From positions 62,075 through 126,074 of the forward strand of contig NZ_LMSG01000019.1 in NCBI RefSeq assembly GCF_001428335.1: a DNA stretch of 64,000 nt, read 5' to 3'. Below are positions 35,843 to 43,997 of this stretch, piece after piece. Positions within the stretch are counted from its first letter, which is position 1. The number at the start of each line of letters is the position of its first letter. The notes below the pieces were generated by a model that ran no database searches, was not told where the DNA came from, and worked only from the letters and a program-made list of their open reading frames with translations. Made by a program: the position numbers and the translations under genes. Origin of the DNA: Arthrobacter sp. Soil762. Lineage in GTDB: Bacteria; Actinomycetota; Actinomycetes; Actinomycetales; Micrococcaceae.

Positions 35843-35895
35843 GTACGACGGCGGCCGGTTACCTTCTCCGGGAAGGTAACCGGCCGCCGTCGTAC
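35843..35895. repeat. Long perfect hairpin, family B copy 2
   Basis: Perfect 24-base arms (GTACGACGGCGGCCGGTTAC plus CTTC, 35843-35866, and 35872-35895) with a 5-base loop. It lies between the aldo/keto reductase gene (+) and the SRPBCC gene (-), ending 4 bases before the latter's stop. It shares the ACGACGGCGG..CGGT.ACCTTC core with the hairpin at 32991-33038. Confidence 0.8.
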
Positions 35896-35899
35896 GCGT

Positions 35900-36394
35900 T
35901 TAAGGGCTGTTCTGGACCTTGGCGCCGCTGAGCAGTTCGTCGAGCCGCTCGTAGCCCTCGGTCATGCCGCCTTCCATGCCGGACTGCGCCATGCCGTCGC
36001 GGGCCTCCTGGGTGGGGTAGACGGAGTGGCCCCGCAGGCGGGTGCGTCCGTTGCCGAGGTCCTCAAACGTCATGAATTCAAGGCTGACAACATCCGGGTA
36101 GCCGCCGAACTCGAAGGTCTGGATGGCGAATTCGTTTTCCCGGACGGTGTGGAAGACCCCGCTGAACTCATAGGCGACGCCGTCCGGCCCCGTGTGCAGG
36201 TAGCTGTAGGTGCCGCCGGTGCGGAAATCGTAGTGGTCGATGTCCATCTTCAGTCCCCGCGGGCCGAGCCACTGGACGATCAGATCAGGGTCCTTATGCG
36301 CGCGGAAGACGTCCGCCACCGGGAAGTCGAACTCCCGCTCGAAGTCGATAAAAGGAAGGCCGTCGGGAACGCTGAGTTTCAGGGAATTGCTCAT
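35900..36394 (-). CDS. SRPBCC (AHSA1-like) domain protein
   Basis: A 164-residue START/Bet v1-like protein: FEREFDFPVADVFRAHKDPD then LIVQWLGPRGLKMDIDHYDF, typical of the AHSA1 group encoded beside ArsR regulators. The fold has a hydrophobic ligand cavity; the ligand is unknown. It overlaps the ArsR gene by 4 bases, the standard operon for this pair. Confidence 0.88.
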   Translation of the reverse strand: MSNSLKLSVPDGLPFIDFEREFDFPVADVFRAHKDPDLIVQWLGPRGLKMDIDHYDFRTGGTYSYLHTGPDGVAYEFSGVFHTVRENEFAIQTFEFGGYPDVVSLEFMTFEDLGNGRTRLRGHSVYPTQEARDGMAQSGMEGGMTEGYERLDELLSGAKVQNSP

Positions 36395-36750
36395 GATGAC
36401 TCCTTAGCATTGCTCGCCGCTGGCGCGGCGCTGGATCGAAGCACGGCATCCAGGCTGCGGAACTGCTCTTCGCGGACCAGCCGGTACTGGTCGATCCACG
36501 CTGTGAGAGCCTCCAGCCGTGCGGGATTCAGGTGGACGGGCCGGCGCTGGGCTTCCCTGCTGCGGGTGACGAGCCCTGCCTGCTCAAGGACCTGGATGTG
36601 CTTCGAGACCGCCTGTTTGGTGATCGCGAAGGGTTCCGCCAATTCGTTGACTGTGGCCTGCCCGCGGCTGAGCCGGGCGATGATCCGCCGCCGCACGGGG
36701 TCGGCCAGGGCCATAAAGGCCGAGTCCAGGGTGCCGTCGTCGGGGTTCAT
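36391..36750 (-). CDS. ArsR family transcriptional regulator
   Basis: A 119-residue winged-helix protein: ALADPVRRRIIARLSRGQAT, then EPFAITKQAVSKHIQVLEQA as recognition region. No cysteine metal site is present, so this is the non-metal ArsR type that pairs with SRPBCC proteins. ATG 36750 (MNPDDGTLD) is chosen over 36792, which lies inside the AT-rich operator-like DNA. Likely autoregulated. Confidence 0.88.
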   Translation of the reverse strand: MNPDDGTLDSAFMALADPVRRRIIARLSRGQATVNELAEPFAITKQAVSKHIQVLEQAGLVTRSREAQRRPVHLNPARLEALTAWIDQYRLVREEQFRSLDAVLRSSAAPAASNAKESS

Positions 36751-36776
36751 CGTGGTGCAGGCCTTTCTCGATCTGT

Positions 36777-36825
36777 TAATCAACTTATTCATTGATCAAC
36801 TATTTGGTTGTTTAACCATACTCCC
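36777..36825. promoter_or_regulatory. Candidate ArsR operator and promoter
   Basis: This AT-rich patch has the direct repeat ATCAACTTATT / ATCAACTATTT and an inverted GGTTGTTTAAC. It sits directly upstream of the ArsR start and is the natural autoregulatory site. Confidence 0.45.
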
Positions 36826-36863
36826 GGCCCTGCCCGAGACGGAAGGGGTGTTGGGGATTTTCC

Positions 36864-36908
36864 TTGCCGATCCTTACCGAAGTTTGTTAGTATGTCAGGA
36901 CAAACTTC
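36864..36908 (+). promoter_or_regulatory. Tautomerase promoter with overlapping IolR-like operator
   Basis: TTGCCG (36864-36869) and TAGTAT (36888-36893) are 18 bases apart. An inverted repeat GAAGTTTGT (36879-36887) / ACAAACTTC (36900-36908) straddles the -10 element. Its right half contains TGTCAGGACA (36893-36902), the reverse complement of TGTCCTGACA. A repressor bound here would block the promoter. Confidence 0.55.
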
Positions 36909-36921
36909 AGGGAGATGAAAA

Positions 36922-37326
36922 ATGCCGCTGGTACGAATCGATGTTAATAACGGGCGCACCGCTGAACAGTTGCAGCGCTTGAGCGGGGGCATCCATGACG
37001 CGATCCTCGCGGAGTATGCCATCCCGGAGCGTGACTACTTCCACATTCTCACCGAGCACCCGCAGGGCCAGATAGTCGCCCAGGATGCAGGACTCGGCTT
37101 CGAGCGCACCCCCGATGTGGTGATGATCCAGATCTTTACGCAGGGCGGCCGGAGCCAGGCGGCCAAGCAGTCGCTGTTTGCGGCGATCGCCGACCGGCTG
37201 GCGGGGCTTGATATTGCCGGTGAGGACGTGTTCATCGGATATGTGGAGAATGCCGCCGGTGACTGGTCGTTCGGCTTCGGGCGGGCGCAGTACGTCACGG
37301 GCGAACTGGCGGTCCCCCGGAAGTAA
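36922..37326 (+). CDS. Tautomerase family protein
   Basis: A 134-residue protein of the 4-oxalocrotonate tautomerase superfamily: Pro directly after Met (MPLVRIDVNNGRTAEQLQRL) is the catalytic base exposed after Met removal. At this length it matches the fused, two-unit tautomerase group (DUF1904 / MIF-like range). It carries FHILTEHPQGQIVAQD and FIGYVENAAGDWSFGFGRAQ. The gene starts the inositol island and its promoter carries the same motif as other island promoters. A role in enolising a keto-inositol intermediate is possible but unproven. Confidence 0.8.
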   Translation: MPLVRIDVNNGRTAEQLQRLSGGIHDAILAEYAIPERDYFHILTEHPQGQIVAQDAGLGFERTPDVVMIQIFTQGGRSQAAKQSLFAAIADRLAGLDIAGEDVFIGYVENAAGDWSFGFGRAQYVTGELAVPRK

Positions 37327-37368
37327 TTCCGAGGGTGCCAATTCAGCGCCTTGTGCAGGTTGTAAATA

Positions 37369-37394
37369 TGTCAGTACAAACCTTTGACAGGACA
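37369..37394 (+). promoter_or_regulatory. Two IolR-like sites upstream of iolC
   Basis: TGTCAGTACA (37369-37378) and TGACAGGACA (37385-37394) each differ by one base from TGTCAGGACA and are spaced 16 bases start to start. The second overlaps TTGACA (37384-37389), a perfect -35 box. This is the likely control point of the iolC-led gene run. Confidence 0.5.
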
Positions 37395-37480
37395 ATGATT
37401 CTAGGGCAAGGTAGTGGTTGTGGCCCCGCTCACGGGGGCCCGGCCAGGAACCCGAGCCCTAGCTCTTGCTGTACAGGGGT

Positions 37481-38548
37481 ATGGAGCTCAAACCAGAAAG
37501 GTCCGCGATTACCGTGACCCACGAACTGCTCACGATCGGGCGCATCAGTGTTGATATCTACCCGAACGACATCGGGGTGGATCTGGAGGACGTCACGTCC
37601 TTCGGAAAGTACCTCGGAGGTTCCCCATCCAATGTGGCCGTGGCCGCCGCGCGGCATGGCCGCACTGCAGGCGTGATCACGCGCACCGGCGACGACGCCT
37701 TCGGGAAATACCTCCACCGTGAACTGCGCAAGTTCAACGTGGACGATGCTTTCGTGACGCCGGTGAAGGAATGGCCCACCGCGGTGACGTTCTGCGCCAT
37801 TATGCCGCCGGATGATTTTCCGCTCTACTTCTACGGGCGTTTCCCCACGGCGCCTGACCTGCAGATCAAGGCCGCGGAGCTGGACCTGGATGCCATCCGT
37901 GAAGCCGGGATCTTCTGGTCGACGGTGACCGGTCTGTGCCAGGAGCCCAGCCGCGGAGCCCACCTGGCCGCCCATGCTGCCCGTCCCCGGACCGGTCTCA
38001 AGGAAGGCCAGTACACCATCCTGGACCTGGACTACCGGCCCATGTTCTGGGCCTCCGAAGATGACGCCCGGGCCGAGGTTGCCAAGATCCTGCCGCACGT
38101 CACGGTCGCCATCGGAAACGACAAGGAATGTGCCGTCGCCGTGGGCGAAGGAACCCCAGACGAGCAGGCCGACCGGCTGCTGGCCGCCGGCGTCGAAATC
38201 GCCGTGGTCAAGCTTGGCCCCGAAGGCGTGATGGCGAAGACCCGCACCGAACGCGTGGTCTCCGCGCCGGTCCCGGTGGAAACCCTCAACGGCCTCGGTG
38301 CCGGCGACTCGTTTGGTGGGGCCTTCTGCCACGGACTGCTTTCCGGCTGGCCGCTGGCCCAGGTCCTGGACTACGCCAACGCCGCCGGCGCCATTGTGGC
38401 CTCCCGACTGTCCTGCGCCGACGCCATGCCGACGCCGGAGGAGGTCACCTCGCTGCTGGCCGAACGCGGCCGCCTGGCTCCCGCCCTGGCCGGTGCCGCC
38501 GCCTCACATCCGTCCCACACCACAGTTTCCGAAGGAGCAGCGTCTTGA
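37481..38548 (+). CDS. iolC: 5-dehydro-2-deoxygluconokinase
   Basis: A 355-residue PfkB-family sugar kinase that phosphorylates 5-dehydro-2-deoxy-D-gluconate in inositol breakdown. GKYLGGSPSNVAVAAARHG is the substrate-site motif and ETLNGLGAGDSFGGAFCHGL carries the catalytic base D276 and anion hole. The start is uncertain: ATG 37481 has AGGGGT very close, while GTG 37514 (VTHELLTIGRISVDIYP) begins right at the conserved domain. Its stop overlaps the TTG start of the next gene. Confidence 0.92.
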   Translation: MELKPERSAITVTHELLTIGRISVDIYPNDIGVDLEDVTSFGKYLGGSPSNVAVAAARHGRTAGVITRTGDDAFGKYLHRELRKFNVDDAFVTPVKEWPTAVTFCAIMPPDDFPLYFYGRFPTAPDLQIKAAELDLDAIREAGIFWSTVTGLCQEPSRGAHLAAHAARPRTGLKEGQYTILDLDYRPMFWASEDDARAEVAKILPHVTVAIGNDKECAVAVGEGTPDEQADRLLAAGVEIAVVKLGPEGVMAKTRTERVVSAPVPVETLNGLGAGDSFGGAFCHGLLSGWPLAQVLDYANAAGAIVASRLSCADAMPTPEEVTSLLAERGRLAPALAGAAASHPSHTTVSEGAAS

Positions 38549-39468
38549 GCGCCAACGACGATCCCCGCCGCTACCAGCACCTGAGCGCCCTCCGGCTCGA
38601 AGACCCCGACGCCGTTGCCCGCGCGGCAGCCACCCGCCGGCGCCATCCGGGGCTGAAGTACGGTGTGCAGAACTTCATCGTTGCCGCCGACCACCCCGCC
38701 CGCGGAGCCCTCTCCGTGGGGAACGATCCGGTGGCCATGGCGGACCGCCGCGATCTGTTGGACCGCCTGCAGATCGCCCTGGCGAATCCCGCCGTCGATG
38801 GTGTCCTGGCGTCCCCGGACATCATGGACGACCTGCTCCTGCTGGGGGCCCTGGAAGGCAAGCTTGTCTTCGGCTCCATGAACCGCGGTGGCCTGGCCGG
38901 GCTCGTCAACGAAATCGACGACCGCTTCACCGGCCACACGGCCGCGGCGCTGGAAGCACTGGGCGCCGACGGCGGCAAGATGCTGACCCGCATCTGCCTC
39001 GGCGACCCGGACACCGCCTCCGCCCTGGAAGCCACGGCGCGGGCCGTCGACTCCCTCGCCGCACGCAAGCTGATCGCCATGGTGGAACCCTTCCTCTCGG
39101 TCTGGCAGAACGGCAAGGTCCGCAACGACCTCAGCCCCGACGCCGTCATCAAGTCCATCGCGATCGCCCAGGGCCTGGGCTCCACGAGCGCCTACACCTG
39201 GATGAAGCTGCCCGTAGTGGCGGAGATGGAACGCGTCATGGCCGCCACCACGTTGCCCACCGTGCTCCTCGGCGGGGACCCGGAAGGCACCCAGGACGAG
39301 GTCTTCGCCAGCTGGCAGGCCGCCCTGGCCCTGCCCGGCGTCCAGGGCCTCACCGTGGGCCGGACGCTGCTGTACCCGGCCGACGGCGATGTGGCCGGGG
39401 CCGTCGCCACGGCCGCCTCGCTGCTCAAGACGCCCGCGCTGCAGTCATCAGCGAAAGTATCGGAGTAA
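38545..39468 (+). CDS. Cgl0159-family TIM-barrel aldolase-like protein (probable IolJ substitute)
   Basis: A 307-residue protein: NDDPRRYQHLSALRLEDPDA at the start, then TIM-barrel strands such as DGVLASPDIMDDLLLLGALE, RKLIAMVEPFLSV, SAYTWMKLPV and LPTVLLGGDPEG. It matches the Cgl0159 family found next to iolC in Corynebacterium and relatives. K208 (YTWMKLP) is a candidate Schiff-base lysine as in class I aldolases. Position and absence of IolJ in the window suggest cleavage of 2-deoxy-5-keto-gluconate 6-phosphate to DHAP and malonic semialdehyde. TTG 38545 with GAAGGAG 7 bases upstream is the start; it overlaps the iolC stop. Confidence 0.82.
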   Translation: MSANDDPRRYQHLSALRLEDPDAVARAAATRRRHPGLKYGVQNFIVAADHPARGALSVGNDPVAMADRRDLLDRLQIALANPAVDGVLASPDIMDDLLLLGALEGKLVFGSMNRGGLAGLVNEIDDRFTGHTAAALEALGADGGKMLTRICLGDPDTASALEATARAVDSLAARKLIAMVEPFLSVWQNGKVRNDLSPDAVIKSIAIAQGLGSTSAYTWMKLPVVAEMERVMAATTLPTVLLGGDPEGTQDEVFASWQAALALPGVQGLTVGRTLLYPADGDVAGAVATAASLLKTPALQSSAKVSE

Positions 39469-39474
39469 CTTCAC

Positions 39475-41424
39475 ATGGAAACAGCAACACGCAGAATGAC
39501 GGTCGCCCAGGCCGTCGTCGAGTACCTGTCCAAGCAGTACACCGTTGACTCTGTTGGCGGGCTGGATTACCGGGAGCGGCTGATTCCTGGGACGTTCGGT
39601 ATCTTCGGGCATGGCAACGTTGCCGGCGTCGGGCAGGCTTTGAAGCAGTACCAGCAGCTCGATCCGGCGATCATGCCGTACTACCAGGGCCGCAACGAGC
39701 AGGCTCAGGTGCACCAGGCCGTGGGCTACGCCCGGCACACCCGCCGCCGCCAGACGTTTGCCATCAGCACCTCCATCGGTCCGGGATCCTCGAACCTGCT
39801 CACGGGTGCGGCATTGGCTACCACCAACCGCCTGCCCGTGCTGTTGCTGCCCAGCGACACCTTTGCCACCCGCGCCGCGGACCCGGTCCTGCAGCAGCTC
39901 GAGCAGCCCTACGCCTACGACATCACCGTCAACGATGCGTTCCGGCCGCTGTCCAAGTTCTTCGACCGGGTGACCCGCCCGGAGCAACTGTTCTCGGCGT
40001 TCCACCACGGCCTGCGTGTCCTGACGGATCCGGCCGAAACCGGTGCCGTGACCATCTCGCTGCCGCAGGACGTCCAGGCCGAAGCCTTCGACGTGCCCGA
40101 GGAGTTCCTGGCCGAACGCGAGTGGCGGATCCGCCGCCCCGAGGCCGACGACGAGGACATCCGCCGTGCCGCCGAGGCCATCCGTGCCGCGAAGCGCCCG
40201 CTGATCATCGCCGGTGGCGGTGTCCTGTACGCCTACGCCAACGAGGAACTCGCTGCATTTGCCGAGTTGACCGGCATCCCGGTGGGCAACACCCAGGCCG
40301 GCGTCGGCGTCCTGCCGTGGGACCACAAGTTCTCGCTCGGCGCCATCGGCTCCACGGGCACGACGGCGGCCAACGCCATCGCCGCCGAGGCGGACCTCAT
40401 CATTGGCATCGGTACCCGCTACGAGGACTTCACCACTGCCTCGCGGACCGCGTTCCAGAACCCCGACGTTAAGTTCATCAACATCAACGTCGCCGCCATC
40501 GACGCGTACAAGCACGGCACGTCGCTGCCCATCGTCGCCGATGCCCGCAAGGCACTGGTCAAGCTGAACTCGGCCTTGGGCGGCTACCGTATCGGAGCGG
40601 ACCTCGAAGCGACGATCGCCGCGGAGAAGAAGCGCTGGGACGCCACGGTGGACGAAGCCTTCGACACCCGCTTCACGCCGCTGCCGGCCCAGAACGAGAT
40701 TATCGGCGCCACGTCCCGGGCCATGGACGCCGCGGACGTCGTCATCTGCGCGGCGGGTTCGCTGCCCGGTGACCTGCACAAGATGTGGCGCGTCCGGGAC
40801 CCCTTCGGCTACCACGTGGAATACGCATACTCCTGCATGGGCTACGAAATCCCGGGCGGACTCGGCGTCAAGCGCGCCGCGCTCGCAGAAGCCGCGCGCG
40901 GTGGCGAGCAGCGCGACGTCGTCGTGATGGTGGGGGACGGCTCCTACCTGATGATGCACACCGAACTGGTCACCGCCGTCGCCGAACGCATCAAGCTGAT
41001 CGTGGTCCTGATCCAGAACCACGGCTACGCCTCCATCGGCTCGCTCTCCGAATCCCTCGGTTCGCAGCGTTTCGGCACCCAGTACCGGGCGCTGAACGAG
41101 GAGCAGCACAGCTTCGACGAAGGCGAAACCCTCCCCGTGGACCTGGCCCTGAACGCCGAAAGCCTCGGCGTGAAGGTGATCCGGATCAAACCGGGGGAGA
41201 AGGTCATCGCCGAACTCGAGCAGGCCATCCGGGACGCCAAGGCCGCGCCTGAACGCGGCGGGCCCATCCTGATCCACGTTGAATCCGACCCCCTGCTGGA
41301 CGCCCCGAGCTCCGAATCATGGTGGGACGTTCCCGTCTCCCAGGTCTCCGACCTCGACTCCACGCAGCAGGCCTTCAAGACCTATACCGACCACAAGAAC
41401 CGCCAGCGCAAACTGCTCGGCTAG
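39475..41424 (+). CDS. iolD: 3D-(3,5/4)-trihydroxycyclohexane-1,2-dione acylhydrolase
   Basis: A 649-residue ThDP enzyme that opens the cyclohexane ring of the inositol route. The N-terminal Pyr domain has GIFGHGNVAGVGQALKQY and PYYQGRNEQAQVHQAVGYAR with the ThDP-activating Glu region; the C-terminal PP domain has MVGDGSYLMMHTEL and the metal-binding Asn in LIQNHGYASIGSLS. Length fits the family (about 640). It begins 6 bases after the aldolase-like gene. Confidence 0.96.
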   Translation: METATRRMTVAQAVVEYLSKQYTVDSVGGLDYRERLIPGTFGIFGHGNVAGVGQALKQYQQLDPAIMPYYQGRNEQAQVHQAVGYARHTRRRQTFAISTSIGPGSSNLLTGAALATTNRLPVLLLPSDTFATRAADPVLQQLEQPYAYDITVNDAFRPLSKFFDRVTRPEQLFSAFHHGLRVLTDPAETGAVTISLPQDVQAEAFDVPEEFLAEREWRIRRPEADDEDIRRAAEAIRAAKRPLIIAGGGVLYAYANEELAAFAELTGIPVGNTQAGVGVLPWDHKFSLGAIGSTGTTAANAIAAEADLIIGIGTRYEDFTTASRTAFQNPDVKFININVAAIDAYKHGTSLPIVADARKALVKLNSALGGYRIGADLEATIAAEKKRWDATVDEAFDTRFTPLPAQNEIIGATSRAMDAADVVICAAGSLPGDLHKMWRVRDPFGYHVEYAYSCMGYEIPGGLGVKRAALAEAARGGEQRDVVVMVGDGSYLMMHTELVTAVAERIKLIVVLIQNHGYASIGSLSESLGSQRFGTQYRALNEEQHSFDEGETLPVDLALNAESLGVKVIRIKPGEKVIAELEQAIRDAKAAPERGGPILIHVESDPLLDAPSSESWWDVPVSQVSDLDSTQQAFKTYTDHKNRQRKLLG

Positions 41425-41454
41425 ACCCCCACAGACCAAAGGAAGTCCAACACC

Positions 41455-42963
41455 ATGTCAACGACGACCGTCACCACCATCAACCACTTCATCAACGGGG
41501 CAGAGACCGCCGGCGTTGGCACCCGTACGCAGCCGGTCTATAACCCGGCCACCGGCGCCGTGTCCGCGGAGCTGCGCCTGGCCAACCGTGCGGACCTGGA
41601 TGCCACCGTGGCCGCGGCCCGCAAGGCTGCCGACAGCTGGGGCGACATCTCCCTGGCCAAGCGCACCAATGTGCTGTTCAAGTTCCGCGAACTTGTTGCC
41701 GCCCACGTGGACGAGTTGGCCGAACTGATCACCGCAGAGCACGGCAAGGTCCTCTCCGACGCCAAGGGCGAGATCGGCCGCGGCCTCGAGGTCATCGAGT
41801 TCGCCTGCGGCATCCCGACCCTCCTCAAGGGCGACTACTCGGACCAGGTCTCCACCGGGATCGACGTCTTCTCCTTCCGCGAGCCGCTCGGCGTCGTCGC
41901 CGGGATCACCCCGTTCAACTTCCCGGTGATGGTGCCGCTGTGGATGGCTCCGATGGCCATCGCCGCCGGCAATACGTTCATCCTCAAGCCCTCCGAGCGT
42001 GACCCGTCCGCCTCGATGCTGCTGGCCAAGCTGTGGAAGCAGGCCGGCCTGCCGGATGGCGTGTTCCAGGTCCTGCACGGCGACAAGGAAACCGTGGAGG
42101 GGCTCCTGACCCACCCGGACGTGGACGGCATCTCGTTCGTTGGCTCCACCCCGATCGCCCAGTACGTCCACGAGACCGCCACCAAACACGGCAAGCGTGT
42201 CCAGGCTCTGGGCGGGGCGAAGAACCACGCCATCATCATGCCCGACGCCGACCTGGACAACGCGGCAGACCACCTCGCCGCCGCCGCCTTCGGCTCCGCG
42301 GGCGAACGCTGCATGGCCATCTCCGTGGCCGTCGCCGTCGGGGACGCCGCGGACCTGCTGGTCAAGAAGGTCGAGGAGCGCGCCCTCGCCGTGAAAGTCA
42401 ACAACGGCACAGCGCCCGACGCCGAAATGGGCCCCGTGATCACGCCCGCCTCCAAGGAACGCATCGTCAAGATCGTCACCGAGGCGGAAGCCGCCGGTGC
42501 CGCCATGGTGGTGGACGGCCGCGATCTGGTGGTCCCCGGCCACGAGGAAGGCTTCTGGGTTGGCCCCACGGTCATCGACCACGTCAAGACCGAAATGACC
42601 GCCTACACCGAGGAAATCTTCGGACCGGTCCTCGTGGTGGTCCGCGTCGAGGACCTGGACGCAGGCATCGCCCTGATCAACGCCAATCCCTACGGCAACG
42701 GCACCGCGATCTTCACCTCCTCCGGCGCCAACGCCCGCAAGTTCCAGCGTTCCGTGACCGTGGGCATGATCGGCATCAACGTGCCGCTGCCCGTCCCGGT
42801 GGCCTACCACTCCTTCGGCGGCTGGAAGGCCTCCCTGTTCGGCGACAAGCACATCTACGGCCCGGAAGGTGTGTCCTTCTACACCCGCGGTAAAGTCATC
42901 ACGTCCCGCTGGCCCGAAGCCACCCACGCCTCGGGTGCTTCGTACAACTTCCCCTCCAACTAG
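41455..42963 (+). CDS. iolA: CoA-acylating (methyl)malonate-semialdehyde dehydrogenase
   Basis: A 502-residue aldehyde dehydrogenase. The catalytic Cys is C286 in GSAGERCMAISVAVAVG, a sequence specific to the MmsA/IolA group. The NAD-site GITPFNFPVMVPLWMAPMAI and the C-terminal GWKASLFGDKHIYGPEG are also typical. It converts malonate semialdehyde to acetyl-CoA and CO2, the last step of the route. The ribosome site AAAGGAAG lies upstream. A family A hairpin follows 14 bases after the stop. Confidence 0.96.
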   Translation: MSTTTVTTINHFINGAETAGVGTRTQPVYNPATGAVSAELRLANRADLDATVAAARKAADSWGDISLAKRTNVLFKFRELVAAHVDELAELITAEHGKVLSDAKGEIGRGLEVIEFACGIPTLLKGDYSDQVSTGIDVFSFREPLGVVAGITPFNFPVMVPLWMAPMAIAAGNTFILKPSERDPSASMLLAKLWKQAGLPDGVFQVLHGDKETVEGLLTHPDVDGISFVGSTPIAQYVHETATKHGKRVQALGGAKNHAIIMPDADLDNAADHLAAAAFGSAGERCMAISVAVAVGDAADLLVKKVEERALAVKVNNGTAPDAEMGPVITPASKERIVKIVTEAEAAGAAMVVDGRDLVVPGHEEGFWVGPTVIDHVKTEMTAYTEEIFGPVLVVVRVEDLDAGIALINANPYGNGTAIFTSSGANARKFQRSVTVGMIGINVPLPVPVAYHSFGGWKASLFGDKHIYGPEGVSFYTRGKVITSRWPEATHASGASYNFPSN

Positions 42964-42977
42964 TCCCCACCACCACG

Positions 42978-43037
42978 ATCGATTGCTCCGTAACCGCCGT
43001 TTTGAGCGTCCAAAAGGGCTTTTGCGGAGCAACCGAT
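42978..43037. repeat. Long hairpin repeat, family A copy 2, inside the iol gene run
   Basis: ATCGATTGCTCCGTAACCGC pairs imperfectly with GCTTTTGCGGAGCAACCGAT; the tip holds GTTTTGAGCGTCCAAAAGGG. It shares the GATTGCTCCGTA arm start and GCCGTTTTGAG tip with 18049-18110. It separates iolA from iolE and may attenuate transcription or protect upstream mRNA. Confidence 0.75.
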
Positions 43038-43053
43038 GCAAAAGGATTGAGCA

Positions 43054-43965
43054 ATGACAGAGAACAAGCTGATCATCGGAACCGCTCCGGACTCGTGGGG
43101 CGTGTGGTTCGCGGATGACCCCCAGCAGACTCCGTGGGAACGCTTCCTCGACGAAGTGGCCGAATCCGGCTACAAGTGGATCGAACTGGGTCCGTACGGC
43201 TACCTGCCGAACGATCCCACGCGGCTGGCCGAGGAACTGAAGGCCCGCGACCTGAAGGTCACTGCCGGAACGGTCTTCACGGCGTTCCACCGTGGCGCCA
43301 GGCAATACGATGAAGCCTGGGAGCCGGCCCGTAGGGTGGCCGAACTGACGGCAGCCATGGGCGGCGAACACATCGTGGTCATTCCCGCCATGTGGCGCGA
43401 CGACGTCACCGGTGAGGCAGTGGAGAGCGGCGAGCTCTCACAGGAACAGTGGGCGGACCTCTTCGCCGGCCACAACCGCATGGGCAAAGTGCTGCTGGAG
43501 GACTTCGGCCTGAAGCAGCAGTTCCACTCACACGCCGATTCGCACGTTGGTGCGCAGCAGGACATCGAGACGCTGCTGGCCTCAACGGACCCGGAATACC
43601 TGAATCTGTGCCTGGACACCGGCCACGCCGAGTACTGCGGAGCGTCCAGCCTGGAGCTGATCAAGAACTACCCGGACCGCATCGGCTACCTGCACCTGAA
43701 GCAGATCAACCCGGACGTCCTGAAAAAGGTCAACGAAGAAAACATGACCTGGGCAGCGGCCAACCTAGCCGGCGTGATGACCGAGCCGCCGAACGGCCTC
43801 CCGGACCTGCGCGCCGTCATCGAAGCGGTGGAAGGGCTCAACCGGCCGATCTTCGGCATCGTGGAACAGGACATGTACCCGGTCGCCTTCGACGTGCCGA
43901 TGCCCATCGCCAAGCGAACCCGCAACTACCTGCTCTCCTGCGGCTCCCGCACCACCGTCAGCTAG
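43054..43965 (+). CDS. iolE: Inosose dehydratase-like TIM-barrel protein
   Basis: A 303-residue AP-endonuclease-2 / xylose-isomerase-like TIM barrel. GTAPDSWGVWFADDPQQTPW at the start is the IolE pattern, and metal ligands are likely in QFHSHADSHV, CLDTGHAEYCG and IVEQDMYP. IolE dehydrates scyllo-inosose (2-keto-myo-inositol) to the diketo compound used by IolD. Its place between iolA and iolG fits. Assignment among the four barrels in this island rests on this N-terminal pattern. Confidence 0.82.
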   Translation: MTENKLIIGTAPDSWGVWFADDPQQTPWERFLDEVAESGYKWIELGPYGYLPNDPTRLAEELKARDLKVTAGTVFTAFHRGARQYDEAWEPARRVAELTAAMGGEHIVVIPAMWRDDVTGEAVESGELSQEQWADLFAGHNRMGKVLLEDFGLKQQFHSHADSHVGAQQDIETLLASTDPEYLNLCLDTGHAEYCGASSLELIKNYPDRIGYLHLKQINPDVLKKVNEENMTWAAANLAGVMTEPPNGLPDLRAVIEAVEGLNRPIFGIVEQDMYPVAFDVPMPIAKRTRNYLLSCGSRTTVS

Positions 43966-43997
43966 CACCCCCGTCACACGATACTAAGGACAGAACA

